DNA of 64,000 bases, taken from positions 34,038 to 98,037 of the forward strand of contig NZ_JAZHFT010000016.1 in NCBI RefSeq assembly GCF_036541425.1, given 5' to 3'. The position numbers and the translations under genes are program-made. Source of the DNA: Consotaella aegiceratis. Lineage in GTDB: Bacteria > Pseudomonadota > Alphaproteobacteria > Rhizobiales > Rhizobiaceae. The notes beneath the pieces are model-generated. The model was not told the DNA's origin and did not search any database. It was given only the letters and a program-made list of their open reading frames with translations. Positions 1 to 7,707 of the stretch are shown piece by piece (the stretch's first letter is position 1; every line of letters begins with the position of its first letter).

Positions 1-212
1 GCGTGAGAATTCAGCTGGTCGCTTCGCCTAGAGGATGGATGAGGCGCAACGTCCAATCCTTCGATCGCAGGGGCTGATCGGCCTCTGCCACTTGCGTTCA
101 TCCGCGGATTTCGCGGCATTTGCGGCTGGTATCGGTTGGGAGCCGTGGCCGGCCAAGAGGATGCAAGGACCTCCACTGCGACGTCTTGCAAATCGATCGG
201 GGGAGGACAGAG
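1..212. other. Left edge, no gene recognised
   Basis: Short overlapping open frames are present on both strands but none has a ribosome site, a recognisable product or convincing codon use. This stretch probably holds the promoter of the small gene starting at 213 and perhaps the 3' end of a gene left of the window. Confidence 0.4.
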
Positions 213-473
213 ATGTATACGAGGCATGTTGACTATGTCGTCGAGCCGTGGGGCGCCGAATGGACGGTGTCGATGCGCGGCGAGCGGGCAGGGCGGTTTC
301 CGTCGCGTCTGGCCGCCTTGCGCTCGGCCGTCGGCGATGCGCAGCGGGTCGGCCGGATGGGGTTCGATGTCGCCGTCTGGATGCGGCATTCCAACTGGGC
401 TTCGCGCCGGTTGCCGGACCGCTTCGTGAACAGCGGCGAGATTCATTGGACCTCGCTGCCGAGGATTCAGTAG
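213..473 (+). CDS. Small conserved-type protein, DUF2188-like
   Basis: An 86-residue soluble protein of unknown function. The ATG at 213 is preceded by a purine-rich GGGAGGA ribosome site at 201-207, which is why I prefer it to the upstream in-frame start at 120. The N-terminal half has the pattern V-x-P-x-G-x-x-W-x-V followed by a segment predicted to be a helix (LAALRSAVGDAQRVGR), then hydrophobic beta residues; this resembles the layout of the DUF2188 fold, but I cannot confirm membership by eye. There are no cysteines, signal peptide or membrane segments. It stands alone and converges with the Hsp20 gene, from which it is separated by a strong hairpin. Confidence 0.6.
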   Translation: MYTRHVDYVVEPWGAEWTVSMRGERAGRFPSRLAALRSAVGDAQRVGRMGFDVAVWMRHSNWASRRLPDRFVNSGEIHWTSLPRIQ

Positions 474-526
474 GCATTCGCCGGGAGCGGATCGCCAATC
501 GGCGCCCGCCTCCGGTCTGAACATTT

Positions 527-555
527 GGTGCCGGGCGTGGCTAACGCCCGGCACC
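527..555. terminator. Perfect 12-bp hairpin between convergent genes
   Basis: GGTGCCGGGCGT (527-538) and ACGCCCGGCACC (544-555) are perfect inverted repeats around a 5-nt loop. The hairpin lies between the 3' ends of two convergent genes. There is no long T run on either side, so it is a terminator-like structure rather than a textbook intrinsic terminator. Confidence 0.55.
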
Positions 556-598
556 ATGTCGTTCATGCGGAAAAAAGACTCTGGAGCGACACCGCGAT

Positions 599-1123
599 TC
601 AACGCGAATGCAGCTCGCTCTGGCCGTTGATCGGGATCCGCTTGGTGCGGGCGCGCGCCTTTTCGGTCTTCGGCAGAACGACCGTCAGCACGCCGTTCTT
701 GAAGGAGGCCTGGACGGTCTCTTCCTCGACATCGTCGCCGAGCGGGATCCGGCGCTCGAAATGCCCGAAATAGCGCTCGGAGAATTGGCGCTCCTTGTCC
801 TCGATTTCCGACTTCTTCTCGCCGCGCAGCGTCAGGACGCCGTCGTCGAGCAGCACTTCGACATCCTTCTCGTCCAGCCCCGGCATCTCGGCCGTCACCT
901 TGACTTCCTTGTCGGTCTCGGAGACTTCGACGCTCGGCCAGCCTTGCGCGAAGGCGGGGCGGTCGAGCGCAAGCGGATTGCCGAAATTCCGGAAGGCGTC
1001 GTCGAACAGCCGGTTCATCTCGCGGTGAAGCGCAAGGAACGGGCTTTCGTTCAGCGTGCCATAGGGCGGCTGCGGCGTCAGCTTGTCGCTGCGTGTCCAC
1101 GGAATGAGATCGCGTACGTTCAT
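599..1123 (-). CDS. Small heat-shock protein, Hsp20 family
   Basis: A 174-residue ATP-independent chaperone that holds unfolding proteins. The alpha-crystallin domain covers roughly residues 62-165: it opens with PSVEVSETDKEVKVTAEMPG, contains LDEKDVEVLLDDGVLTLRGEK, and ends with the A-x-x-x-N-G-V-L motif (FKNGVLTVVLPK). The ATG at 1123 follows GAGGAGG with a 6-nt gap, so the longer frame up to 1186 is probably leader. It lies 92 bp downstream of a second Hsp20 gene on the same strand and is probably cotranscribed with it, placing both under the ROSE-like leader. The two proteins are clearly different in sequence (class A versus IbpA-like), the usual rhizobial arrangement of divergent sHsp classes. 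Confidence 0.92.
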   Translation of the reverse strand: MNVRDLIPWTRSDKLTPQPPYGTLNESPFLALHREMNRLFDDAFRNFGNPLALDRPAFAQGWPSVEVSETDKEVKVTAEMPGLDEKDVEVLLDDGVLTLRGEKKSEIEDKERQFSERYFGHFERRIPLGDDVEEETVQASFKNGVLTVVLPKTEKARARTKRIPINGQSELHSR

Positions 1124-1215
1124 GGTCAACCTCCTCGATTCTGAATGAGCGTGATCATCGGGCGCCGGCCGGATGCCAGCGCCCACATCTGTCTCGATGT
1201 TCGCCGCTGCGGCGA

Positions 1216-1695
1216 TCAGGCAGCGTCGCTCTGGACGCCGTCGGCCTGCCGTTCTCCGGCGATCGCCGGGGTCTCGGCACTGATCGCGATCTGCCGTGGC
1301 TTCATCGCCTCGGGCACTTCGCGCACCAGGTCGATGGTCAGGAGACCGTCGGCCAGCGAGGCGTTCACGATCTTCACATGATCGGCCAGGCTGAAGCGAC
1401 GTTCGAAGGAGCGGCCGGCGATACTGCGGTGGAGATACTGGCCCGGCTCTTCGCTGCCCGGTTTGCGACCGGCGACGATCAGGAGATTGGGCTGGTAGGT
1501 GAGATCGAGATCATCCGTCGTGAACCCGGCCACGGCGAGCACGATGCGATAGGCATCCTCGCCGGTCTTTTCGATGTCGTAGGGTGGCCAGGAATCGATC
1601 GGCTGTGCGCCGGCGGTGTTTTCGAGAAGATCGAACACACGATCGAAGCCGACGCTCGATCGGAACAGGGGAGAAAAATCAAGGTTGGTCCTCAT
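1216..1695 (-). CDS. Small heat-shock protein, IbpA-like Hsp20
   Basis: A 159-residue alpha-crystallin-domain chaperone. The N-terminus (MRTNLDFSPLFRSSVGFDRV) and the following PPYDIEKTGEDAYRIVLAVA match the IbpA-type class that is common in rhizobia; the domain closes with A-S-L-A-D-G-L-L-T-I-D-L. The start at 1695 is set by a GGAGG at 1708-1704 on the minus strand; an open frame runs further upstream to 1818 but that part has no sHsp similarity and contains the RNA thermometer. First gene of a probable two-gene heat-shock operon (with 1123-599). Likely controlled by temperature through the leader. Confidence 0.92.
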   Translation of the reverse strand: MRTNLDFSPLFRSSVGFDRVFDLLENTAGAQPIDSWPPYDIEKTGEDAYRIVLAVAGFTTDDLDLTYQPNLLIVAGRKPGSEEPGQYLHRSIAGRSFERRFSLADHVKIVNASLADGLLTIDLVREVPEAMKPRQIAISAETPAIAGERQADGVQSDAA

Positions 1696-1702
1696 AACCA
1701 CA

Positions 1703-1780
1703 TCCTCCAATGAGCAACATGGATACGAAGGGCGCCAAAGAGCGGGCGCCCTTTGACATCCGGTCCGCAAGGGCAACCGG
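1703..1780 (-). promoter_or_regulatory. ROSE-like RNA thermometer in the sHsp leader
   Basis: On the minus strand the leader contains TTGCTC (1717-1712) just before the ribosome site GGAGGA (1708-1703). ROSE elements of rhizobial sHsp genes are defined by a conserved U(U/C)GCU that pairs with the Shine-Dalgarno sequence at low temperature. Upstream lie two further stems: AAGGGCGCC/GGCGCCCTT (1728-1736 with 1745-1753) and CCGGT/ACCGG (1760-1764 with 1776-1780), matching the multi-hairpin ROSE layout. The functional assignment is inference from these features. Confidence 0.75.
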
Positions 1781-1970
1781 AGCACCAAAAATATGGGCGC
1801 CGGGACCTGTCGATTCAAGAGCTGTCACAGGTTCGCAACGGGGTGGAGCGAGGCGTGCCGCGGCATGCCTGTAGAGGCCTCACTCCAGCGTCGGGCAAGC
1901 CCGGAGGAGTTAGTTAATGCGCAGTTAACCGAACCAACACGGGTTGGTCGGCAATCAGCGATTGGCAAAT

Positions 1971-2726
1971 ATGACAGAAGCCTCAGCCTCCCCCAACGCG
2001 GTGCGCCTGCGCGGCCGGTCGTTCCTTGCCCTGGTCCTGTCGCCCGAGCTGCCGTTCGGTCCGTGGCTCGACCAGCTCGACGATCTGGCGCGGCGTTCGA
2101 CGGGGTTCTTCCTGAGCCGTCCGATCGTCCTCGACGTCACCGGACTGAAGCTCACCCGCGACGATCTGGCGGGGCTGATCGAGGATCTGAAGACGCGCGG
2201 CGTCCGGATCATGGGAATCGAAGGCGCCAAGTCCTCGCTGCTCGGCCCCGGCATGCCCCCGGAAATGCGCGGCGGCCGTCCGGCGGGCGACATCGAGGTG
2301 CCGGAAACGCCGGTCGCCGCTGCCGTTCCGGCGGCAAAAAAGTCCGCCGAATCGCAGCAGGAGCCGGTTCAGGTGGAGCGGCGCATGCCCGGCGCGACGC
2401 CGTCGCTGATCGTCGAGGAACCGGTGCGCTCCGGCCAGTCAATCATGTTTCCCGAGGGCGATGTGACGGTACTTGGTTCGGTCGCCTCGGGCGCCGAGAT
2501 CATCGCCGGAGGCTCGATTCACATCTACGGCGCGCTGCGTGGGCGCGTCATGGCGGGCTCGGCGGGGCATCCCGACGCGCGCATCTTCTGCCGCAAGCTC
2601 GAAGCCGAACTGATCGCCATCGACGGCCTTTACAAGACCGCTGACGACATGGGCCAGCATCTTCGCGGCCAGGCCGTGCAGGTCTGGCTGGAAGGCGACG
2701 TCATCAAGACGGCGCCTTTGAACTGA
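1971..2726 (+). CDS. minC: Septum site-determining protein MinC
   Basis: A 251-residue inhibitor of FtsZ ring assembly that MinD recruits to the membrane so that division is blocked away from mid-cell. The N-terminal FtsZ-inhibitory domain covers about residues 10-100 (RLRGRSFLALVLSPE...), a variable Pro/Ala/Glu-rich linker about 100-145, and the C-terminal beta-helix dimerisation domain about 150-250 (GDVTVLGSVASGAEIIAGGS, IHIYGALRGRVMAG, ARIFCRKLEAELIAIDG). I chose the ATG at 1971; an in-frame TTG at 1944 would add nine residues. No strong ribosome site is visible before either. First gene of the minCDE operon, 42 bp before minD. Confidence 0.96.
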   Translation: MTEASASPNAVRLRGRSFLALVLSPELPFGPWLDQLDDLARRSTGFFLSRPIVLDVTGLKLTRDDLAGLIEDLKTRGVRIMGIEGAKSSLLGPGMPPEMRGGRPAGDIEVPETPVAAAVPAAKKSAESQQEPVQVERRMPGATPSLIVEEPVRSGQSIMFPEGDVTVLGSVASGAEIIAGGSIHIYGALRGRVMAGSAGHPDARIFCRKLEAELIAIDGLYKTADDMGQHLRGQAVQVWLEGDVIKTAPLN

Positions 2727-2768
2727 ACACCACGGTCTGAAACACGCACCTGGAAGGAATAACGAGTA

Positions 2769-3584
2769 ATGGCAAAAGTACTGGTCGTCACATCGGGCAA
2801 GGGAGGGGTCGGCAAGACCACTTCGACGGCCGCCTTGGGTGCCGCGCTGGCGCAGACAGGGCAGAACGTGTGCGTGGTCGATTTTGACGTCGGTCTGCGC
2901 AACCTCGACCTCGTCATGGGAGCCGAGCGGCGCGTGGTCTACGACCTCATCAACGTGGTGCAAGGCGATGCCAAGCTGGCGCAGGCGCTGATCCGCGACA
3001 AGCGTGTCGATACGCTGTCGCTGCTGCCGGCTTCCCAGACCCGCGACAAGGACAATCTGACGCCGGAAGGTGTCGAGCGTGTCATCAACGAGATGCGCAG
3101 CAAGTTCGACTGGATCATCTGCGACAGCCCGGCGGGCATCGAGCGCGGCGCGACGCTTGCCATGCGTCATGCCGACGTTGCCGTGGTTGTGACCAATCCG
3201 GAGGTGTCGTCGGTACGCGATTCCGACCGCATGATCGGCCTTCTGGACGCCAAGACGGCGCGCGCCGAACGCGGCGAGCGCATCGAAAAGCATCTGCTGC
3301 TCACCCGTTACGATCCGCAGCGCGCCGACCGCGGCGACATGCTGAAGGTCGACGACGTGCTCGAGATCCTGTCGATCCCGCTGCTCGGCATCATTCCCGA
3401 GAGCGTCGACGTGCTGCGCGCCTCCAATCTGGGCACACCGGTCACCATCAACGACACGTCGAGCGCCCCGGCGCGCGCCTACAGCGACGCGGCACGGCGG
3501 CTGATGGGCGAGACGCTGCCGATGACCATCCCGGAAGAAAGAAGGGGCCTGTTCGGCAAACTCTTCCAGCGGAGGGCCGCATGA
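2769..3584 (+). CDS. minD: Septum site-determining ATPase MinD
   Basis: A 271-residue ParA/MRP-type ATPase that binds the inner membrane in its ATP form, carries MinC and oscillates under MinE. The deviant Walker A motif KGGVGKT is at residues 11-17 with the signature lysine K11; the switch-II region is WIICDSPAGIERGA. The C-terminus (RRGLFGKLFQRR) is the amphipathic membrane-targeting helix. Length is typical of MinD. The ribosome site GGAAGGA lies just upstream of the ATG. It overlaps minE by four bases. Confidence 0.98.
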   Translation: MAKVLVVTSGKGGVGKTTSTAALGAALAQTGQNVCVVDFDVGLRNLDLVMGAERRVVYDLINVVQGDAKLAQALIRDKRVDTLSLLPASQTRDKDNLTPEGVERVINEMRSKFDWIICDSPAGIERGATLAMRHADVAVVVTNPEVSSVRDSDRMIGLLDAKTARAERGERIEKHLLLTRYDPQRADRGDMLKVDDVLEILSIPLLGIIPESVDVLRASNLGTPVTINDTSSAPARAYSDAARRLMGETLPMTIPEERRGLFGKLFQRRAA

Positions 3585-3844
3585 CGATGTTCAGCTTCTT
3601 CAACCGCAGAACCACGGCGCCGGCTGCCCGCGAGCGGCTTCAGGTGCTCTTGGCGCACGAGCGCGCCGTCATCGGCCAGACCGATCTGGTGGCGATCCTG
3701 CGCGAGGAGATCCTCGGTGTCATCGCCAAGCACGTGCCGGTCGACCGCGATAAGGTGCAGGTCAAGATGGACCGGGGCGACGTGGTCTCGACGTTGGCCG
3801 TCGATATCGAGATCCCCGGCATGGCGGCGGTCGCCGATCACTGA
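3581..3844 (+). CDS. minE: Cell division topological specificity factor MinE
   Basis: An 87-residue activator of the MinD ATPase. The N-terminal membrane/MinD-contact segment (FSFFNRR... ARERLQVLLAHERA) is followed by the dimerisation domain (DLVAILREEILGVIAKHVPV ... VSTLAVDIEIP), both typical of the family. Start ATG overlaps the minD stop (ATGA), so the two are translationally coupled. Last gene of minCDE; the next gene is on the same strand but 128 bp away behind a hairpin. Confidence 0.97.
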   Translation: MTMFSFFNRRTTAPAARERLQVLLAHERAVIGQTDLVAILREEILGVIAKHVPVDRDKVQVKMDRGDVVSTLAVDIEIPGMAAVADH

Positions 3845-3931
3845 CCGGATGGCCGCAACGAAAACGAGGATGCCGTTGGCGCCGGTCATGACAATCGGCG
3901 GACGGCGTTCAGGAATCCGTAAACCATAGGC

Positions 3932-3977
3932 GCCATGATCCCCTCCGGTCCGTTTGGACTTCGGAGGCGATCATGGC
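3932..3977 (+). promoter_or_regulatory. Long hairpin enclosing ribosome site and start codon
   Basis: The sequence folds as GCCATGATC (3932-3940) with GATCATGGC (3969-3977), then CCTCCG (3942-3947) with CGGAGG (3962-3967), then GTCC (3948-3951) with GGAC (3956-3959) around a GTTT loop; only a C-C mismatch and a TT bulge interrupt 19 pairs. The 3' arm contains the GGAGG ribosome site (3963-3967) and the ATG (3973) of the lipoprotein gene, so the folded RNA would hide both. Confidence 0.7.
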
Positions 3978-4428
3978 TCTGCATTCCTTTCGCCGGAATG
4001 CCCTCATTCTTGCTCTTGTCGTATTAGCTGGCTTGGCCGGCTGCGCGTCGCTGCGCGTCGGCTCGCGCCTTTCCTCGCGCGACTGCATGGCCCGTGTCAT
4101 GTATTTCGAGTCGAACCGGTCGAGCGACGAGGGCATGATCGCCGTCGGCACGGTGGTGATGAACCGCGTCGATTCGCCCGATTTTCCCAATTCCGTCTGC
4201 GCGGTGGTGGGACAAAAGAATCAGTTCGCACCCGGGGTGCTGACCCGGTCGATGGAGGTGGGCAAGGAGCGCGCCTACCGGAATGCCGACCGGGTTCTGA
4301 AGGGCGCGCGCCACGCCCAGGTCGGGTCGTCCGAGTTCTTCCACACCGCCGGCCTCAAATTTCCCTACGAGAACATGTTCTACATGGCGGTCGCCGGCGG
4401 TAACGCCTTCTACGTGAAGCTGCGCTGA
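3973..4428 (+). CDS. SleB-like cell wall hydrolase, lipoprotein
   Basis: A 151-residue envelope protein of the Hydrolase_2/SleB family (peptidoglycan-hydrolase fold related to lytic amidases or transglycosylases). The first 24 residues are a lipoprotein signal peptide with a lipobox (LAGC, cysteine 24). The domain carries the family hallmarks: ARVMYFESN with the conserved glutamate, GMIAVGTVVMNRV, and FPNSVCAVV, then the FHTAG and FYVKLR ends. It follows minCDE, which may link it to wall remodelling at division, but it has its own leader. That leader forms a long hairpin over the start. The exact bond cleaved cannot be told from sequence. Confidence 0.87.
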   Translation: MALHSFRRNALILALVVLAGLAGCASLRVGSRLSSRDCMARVMYFESNRSSDEGMIAVGTVVMNRVDSPDFPNSVCAVVGQKNQFAPGVLTRSMEVGKERAYRNADRVLKGARHAQVGSSEFFHTAGLKFPYENMFYMAVAGGNAFYVKLR

Positions 4429-4478
4429 GGCCGGCGGCGCGACGGCGCATCCCCGTCGTCTATGCTTAAGATTCGCGC

Positions 4479-5378
4479 TTAGAGCCAGATCGGGTTGGAC
4501 CAGGCGCGGTTGCCGGCCGCGTCGGCGACAACGATGCGCAGCCAGTCGCCGCGAAAGGCTTCGAGCGGCAATTCTCCGCGCGTCATCTGCTCTCCGGCGA
4601 CGCATTCGGCGCGACAGCCTCGTCCGACGAGCGAATAGACGCAGGCAGGCGTGGACCGGATGATCGCTTGGCCGTCGTCCAGGGCGATGTCGTGGATTTC
4701 CGGTCCCTGCGACGCGTAGTAGCGGCCGGCCTTCATCGCGTCGAGGATCAGGTCCGGTTCGTTGGCCTCGGCCTTCAGCATCATCCAGCCGCCGAAATGA
4801 TCCGGGATCTTGAAGTGTGCGTCGTCGGCGGCATAGCCGGAGAGGCGGTAGCCCTCGTTGAGCAACTGGTCCAGCAGCGCGTTGCCGTCGCCTCGTCCGC
4901 ACTCCACCTCGCAGCCGGTGTTGTAGATCTCCACCGCATGGGCGATGCCGGCCATGGAGCGGCCGTCCTCGACGGTCAGCGACGACCATTGAGGGTGCGC
5001 GATGGCGAGAAAGGCGCCGGCCTCGACGGCACGGCGCGCCAGACCCACCGCATCCTCGTCGGCACCGGTCGCAGCGAAGTCCATCGGCAGGCCGACGGCG
5101 ACCAGATGCCAGATGTCGCCGTGGCTGTTCTGGGGCGCATGCAGCTCGGCGCCCGGCAGAGTGGTCAACCGGTTCGTGCGGAAAGACGTCGTGTCGGTGA
5201 CCGGGAAGCCGAACCGCTCCAGGAAGTGATCCGAGAGGCAGAGAAAGTCGTAGCCGGCGTTTTCGTAGCGGCGGCATACGGTTTCCGGCGGCAGCGCGCC
5301 ATCCGATCGGTCCGAATGCGTGTGGATGTTGCCGCGCAGAAATCGGCCTGGCGCGGTGAAGGCTTCGAGTCCGGTCAT
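4479..5378 (-). CDS. PHP-domain metal-dependent phosphoesterase
   Basis: A 299-residue cytoplasmic hydrolase with the PHP fold. Metal-binding signatures are visible in order: HTHSDRSDG near residue 19 (H-x-H), FLCLSDH near 45, the PGAELHA glutamate near 75, AIAHPQW near 125 and the late YAADDAH motif. The C-terminal 70 residues form a beta-rich tail typical of the CehA/McbA-type branch. The substrate is unknown; PHP enzymes cleave phosphate esters of nucleotides, histidinol phosphate or cyclic phosphodiesters. It is transcribed away from the ABC importer across a 215-bp shared upstream region, so the importer may bring in its substrate, which is inference. Ribosome site AAAGGG precedes the ATG. 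Confidence 0.82.
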   Translation of the reverse strand: MTGLEAFTAPGRFLRGNIHTHSDRSDGALPPETVCRRYENAGYDFLCLSDHFLERFGFPVTDTTSFRTNRLTTLPGAELHAPQNSHGDIWHLVAVGLPMDFAATGADEDAVGLARRAVEAGAFLAIAHPQWSSLTVEDGRSMAGIAHAVEIYNTGCEVECGRGDGNALLDQLLNEGYRLSGYAADDAHFKIPDHFGGWMMLKAEANEPDLILDAMKAGRYYASQGPEIHDIALDDGQAIIRSTPACVYSLVGRGCRAECVAGEQMTRGELPLEAFRGDWLRIVVADAAGNRAWSNPIWL

Positions 5379-5593
5379 CGGGTACCCTTTTAGATTTTAG
5401 CCTCGCTTACGACCGCTCGATTGCGCCCGGATGACAGCCGGCAGAATTCTGCAACCGGCGCCCGGCAGCGCCATCCCGAGTGGCGACACGCAAGTGTCAT
5501 CGAGCGGTGATACCCGACCCTTCGGTTCCCAACGGACGCCTTGGCTTTCGTTTCTGTCGGTTCGTCCCTGCGAGGGGCATGAAAGGGTCTACG

Positions 5594-6709
5594 ATGAAAA
5601 CCACGCTCACCCGCATCACCGCGCTGGCGGTGACGCTGTCGCTATCGACCAGTCTGGCCGCCGCCCAGGCATCCGATGCCAATCCGTCGATGGACGATCT
5701 GGTGGCCGCGGCCAAGGAAGAGGGTCAGCTGACCACGATCGCGCTGCCGCACGACTGGTGCAACTACGAGGGCGTGATCGAGGGCTTCAAGGCCAAGTAC
5801 GGCCTCACGGTCAACGAGCTCAATCCCAATGCCGGCTCGGGCGACGAGATCGAGGCGATCAAGGCGAACAAGGGCAACACCGGCCCGCAGGCGCCCGACG
5901 TCATCGACGTCGGCCTGTCCTTCGGTCCCGCCGCCGCCAAGGATGGCCTGCTGATGCCCTACAAGGTTGCCACCTGGGACGACATTCCGGATGAGGTCAA
6001 GGACCCGGATGGTGCCTGGTACGGCGACTATTACGGCGTGCTCGGAATCGGCGCGAATCTCGATCTGGTGGACGCGACGCCGCAGAGCTTCGAGGATCTG
6101 CAGAAGTCCGACTACGTGAACGCCGTGGCCCTTCCGGGCGACCCGCGCACCGGCAACAGCGCCATCATGTCGATCTATGCCGCAGGTGTAGCCGGCGGCG
6201 CCAAGACCGGCGAAGAGGCCGCCGCCAAGGGCCTCGAGTTCTTCAGGACGCTGAACGATGCGGGCAATTTCGTCCCGGTGACGGGCGACGCCTCGACCTT
6301 CGCGCAGGGCACCACGCCGGTGCTGCTGAACTGGGACTATCTGCTCCTGTCCATGCGCGACACGCTGAACGGCAATCCGCCGGTCGAGATCGTGGTACCG
6401 GAAGACGGCGTCGTCGCCGGCGTCTACGTGCAGGCGATCAGCGCCTATGCGCCGCATCCGAACGCCGCCAAGCTCTGGATGGAATACCTCTATTCCGACG
6501 AGGGCCAGATCGAATGGCTGAAGGGCTACTGCCATCCGATCCGCTTCAACGCGATGGCCAAGGCCGACAGCATTCCGCAGGACCTGCTCGACAAGCTTCC
6601 GCCGGCGAAGGCCTATGAAAAGGCAGTCTTCCCGAGCATCGAGGACCAGGATGCGGCCAAGGTGGCGATCGCGGAGCAGTGGACCGGCGTCATCGGCGGC
6701 GTCGAATAA
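5594..6709 (+). CDS. ABC importer periplasmic substrate-binding protein
   Basis: A 371-residue extracellular solute-binding protein of the PotD/Fe-type family 1 group. The N-terminus (MKTTLTRITALAVTLSLSTS, then LAAAQASDA) is a Sec signal peptide, which fixes the start at 5594 rather than the in-frame start at 5480. Mature protein has two cysteines (HDWCNY near 53 and KGYCHPIRF near 340) that could form a disulfide. Sequence such as VIDVGLSFGPAAAKDGLLMPY and AVALPGDPRTGNSAIMSIYA resembles binding proteins annotated for spermidine/putrescine or other small organic ligands, but the ligand cannot be read from sequence. First gene of a four-gene importer operon. Confidence 0.88.
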   Translation: MKTTLTRITALAVTLSLSTSLAAAQASDANPSMDDLVAAAKEEGQLTTIALPHDWCNYEGVIEGFKAKYGLTVNELNPNAGSGDEIEAIKANKGNTGPQAPDVIDVGLSFGPAAAKDGLLMPYKVATWDDIPDEVKDPDGAWYGDYYGVLGIGANLDLVDATPQSFEDLQKSDYVNAVALPGDPRTGNSAIMSIYAAGVAGGAKTGEEAAAKGLEFFRTLNDAGNFVPVTGDASTFAQGTTPVLLNWDYLLLSMRDTLNGNPPVEIVVPEDGVVAGVYVQAISAYAPHPNAAKLWMEYLYSDEGQIEWLKGYCHPIRFNAMAKADSIPQDLLDKLPPAKAYEKAVFPSIEDQDAAKVAIAEQWTGVIGGVE

Positions 6710-6795
6710 TCACCGCCCTCCGGCAGGGCCAGCGCCGGGACCGGACCGGCGCCGATCATCTGCCCACGACCTCCATCCGCTCGAAACGAGGTGCC

Positions 6796-7707
6796 ATGGC
6801 CTCGACCGCCACAGCGCTCGACGACACCCGAATCCTCGCCAACCAGGGAGGCGCGCTCTCGCGCCGGCTGGGATGGGCGTGGGTCGGGGTCGTGCCGTTC
6901 TTCGCCTTCGCGCTGCTCTTTCTGATCGGGCCGACGCTCTATCTGGTCGTCGGCGCGTTCCAGACCGCGGATGGCACCTATACGCTGGCCAACATCGCCG
7001 CCCTGGCATCGCCGCAGATCGCGGCGGCCTATCGCCTGTCGATCGAGGTCAGCCTGGTCTCTGCACTGATGGGCACGATCACAGGGTTCCTGCTCGCCTA
7101 TGCCATCGTCCATGGCGGGTTGCCGCGCTGGATCCGGCCATCGATCGTTACCTTCTCTGGTGTGGCATCCAATTTCGCCGGCATTCCGCTCGCCTTCGCC
7201 TTCATCGCGACGCTCGGCCGTCTCGGGATGGTGACGCTGTTCCTGCGCCATACCTTCGGCATCAACATCTACGCCCTGGGCTTCAACCTGTTGTCATTCT
7301 GGGGGCTGACGCTCACCTATCTCTATTTCCAGCTGCCACTGATGGTTTTGATTATCACGCCGGCCATCGACGGGCTGAAGGCCGAATGGCGCGAGGCGGC
7401 GCAGATCTTGGGTGCGTCGCGATGGCACTATTGGCGGCTGGTGGCGCTGCCGGTCCTGGCGCCGTCGATCCTCGGCTGCTTTCTGCTGCTCTTCGCCAAC
7501 GCCTTCGGCACCATCGCGACGGCCTATGCCCTGACCGGTTCGCAGCTGAACATCGTGCCGATCCTGTTGTTCGCGCAGATTCGGGGCAACGTTCTCTACG
7601 ATCCCAATCTCGGCTATGCGCTGGCCTTCGGGATGATCGTGGTCACCGGGCTGTCCAACGTCCTCTATCTGGTGCTGCGCGCCCGGGCCGAGCGGTGGCA
7701 ACGATGA
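6796..7707 (+). CDS. ABC importer permease, first subunit
   Basis: A 303-residue inner-membrane permease of the binding-protein-dependent type. Six or so hydrophobic segments are visible, beginning at about residue 29 (VGVVPFFAFALLFLIGPTLY). The cytoplasmic EAA loop that contacts the ATPase is EWREAAQILGASRWHYWRLV near residues 196-215. I chose the ATG at 6796, which leaves an 86-bp gap after the binding-protein gene; a longer frame overlaps that gene and is unlikely. It overlaps the second permease by four bases (ATGA). Confidence 0.92.
   Translation: MASTATALDDTRILANQGGALSRRLGWAWVGVVPFFAFALLFLIGPTLYLVVGAFQTADGTYTLANIAALASPQIAAAYRLSIEVSLVSALMGTITGFLLAYAIVHGGLPRWIRPSIVTFSGVASNFAGIPLAFAFIATLGRLGMVTLFLRHTFGINIYALGFNLLSFWGLTLTYLYFQLPLMVLIITPAIDGLKAEWREAAQILGASRWHYWRLVALPVLAPSILGCFLLLFANAFGTIATAYALTGSQLNIVPILLFAQIRGNVLYDPNLGYALAFGMIVVTGLSNVLYLVLRARAERWQR

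Noticed and set aside
2439..3293. 284-codon minus-strand frame opposite minC and minD
   Set aside because: Antisense shadow; minCDE motifs define the plus strand.
5480..5593. N-terminal extension of the binding protein
   Set aside because: The frame is open but the signal peptide begins exactly at 5594, so the upstream part is leader.
6679..6795. Extended start for permease 1 overlapping the binding-protein gene
   Set aside because: Residues before 6796 are not hydrophobic or family-like and would overlap the upstream gene.
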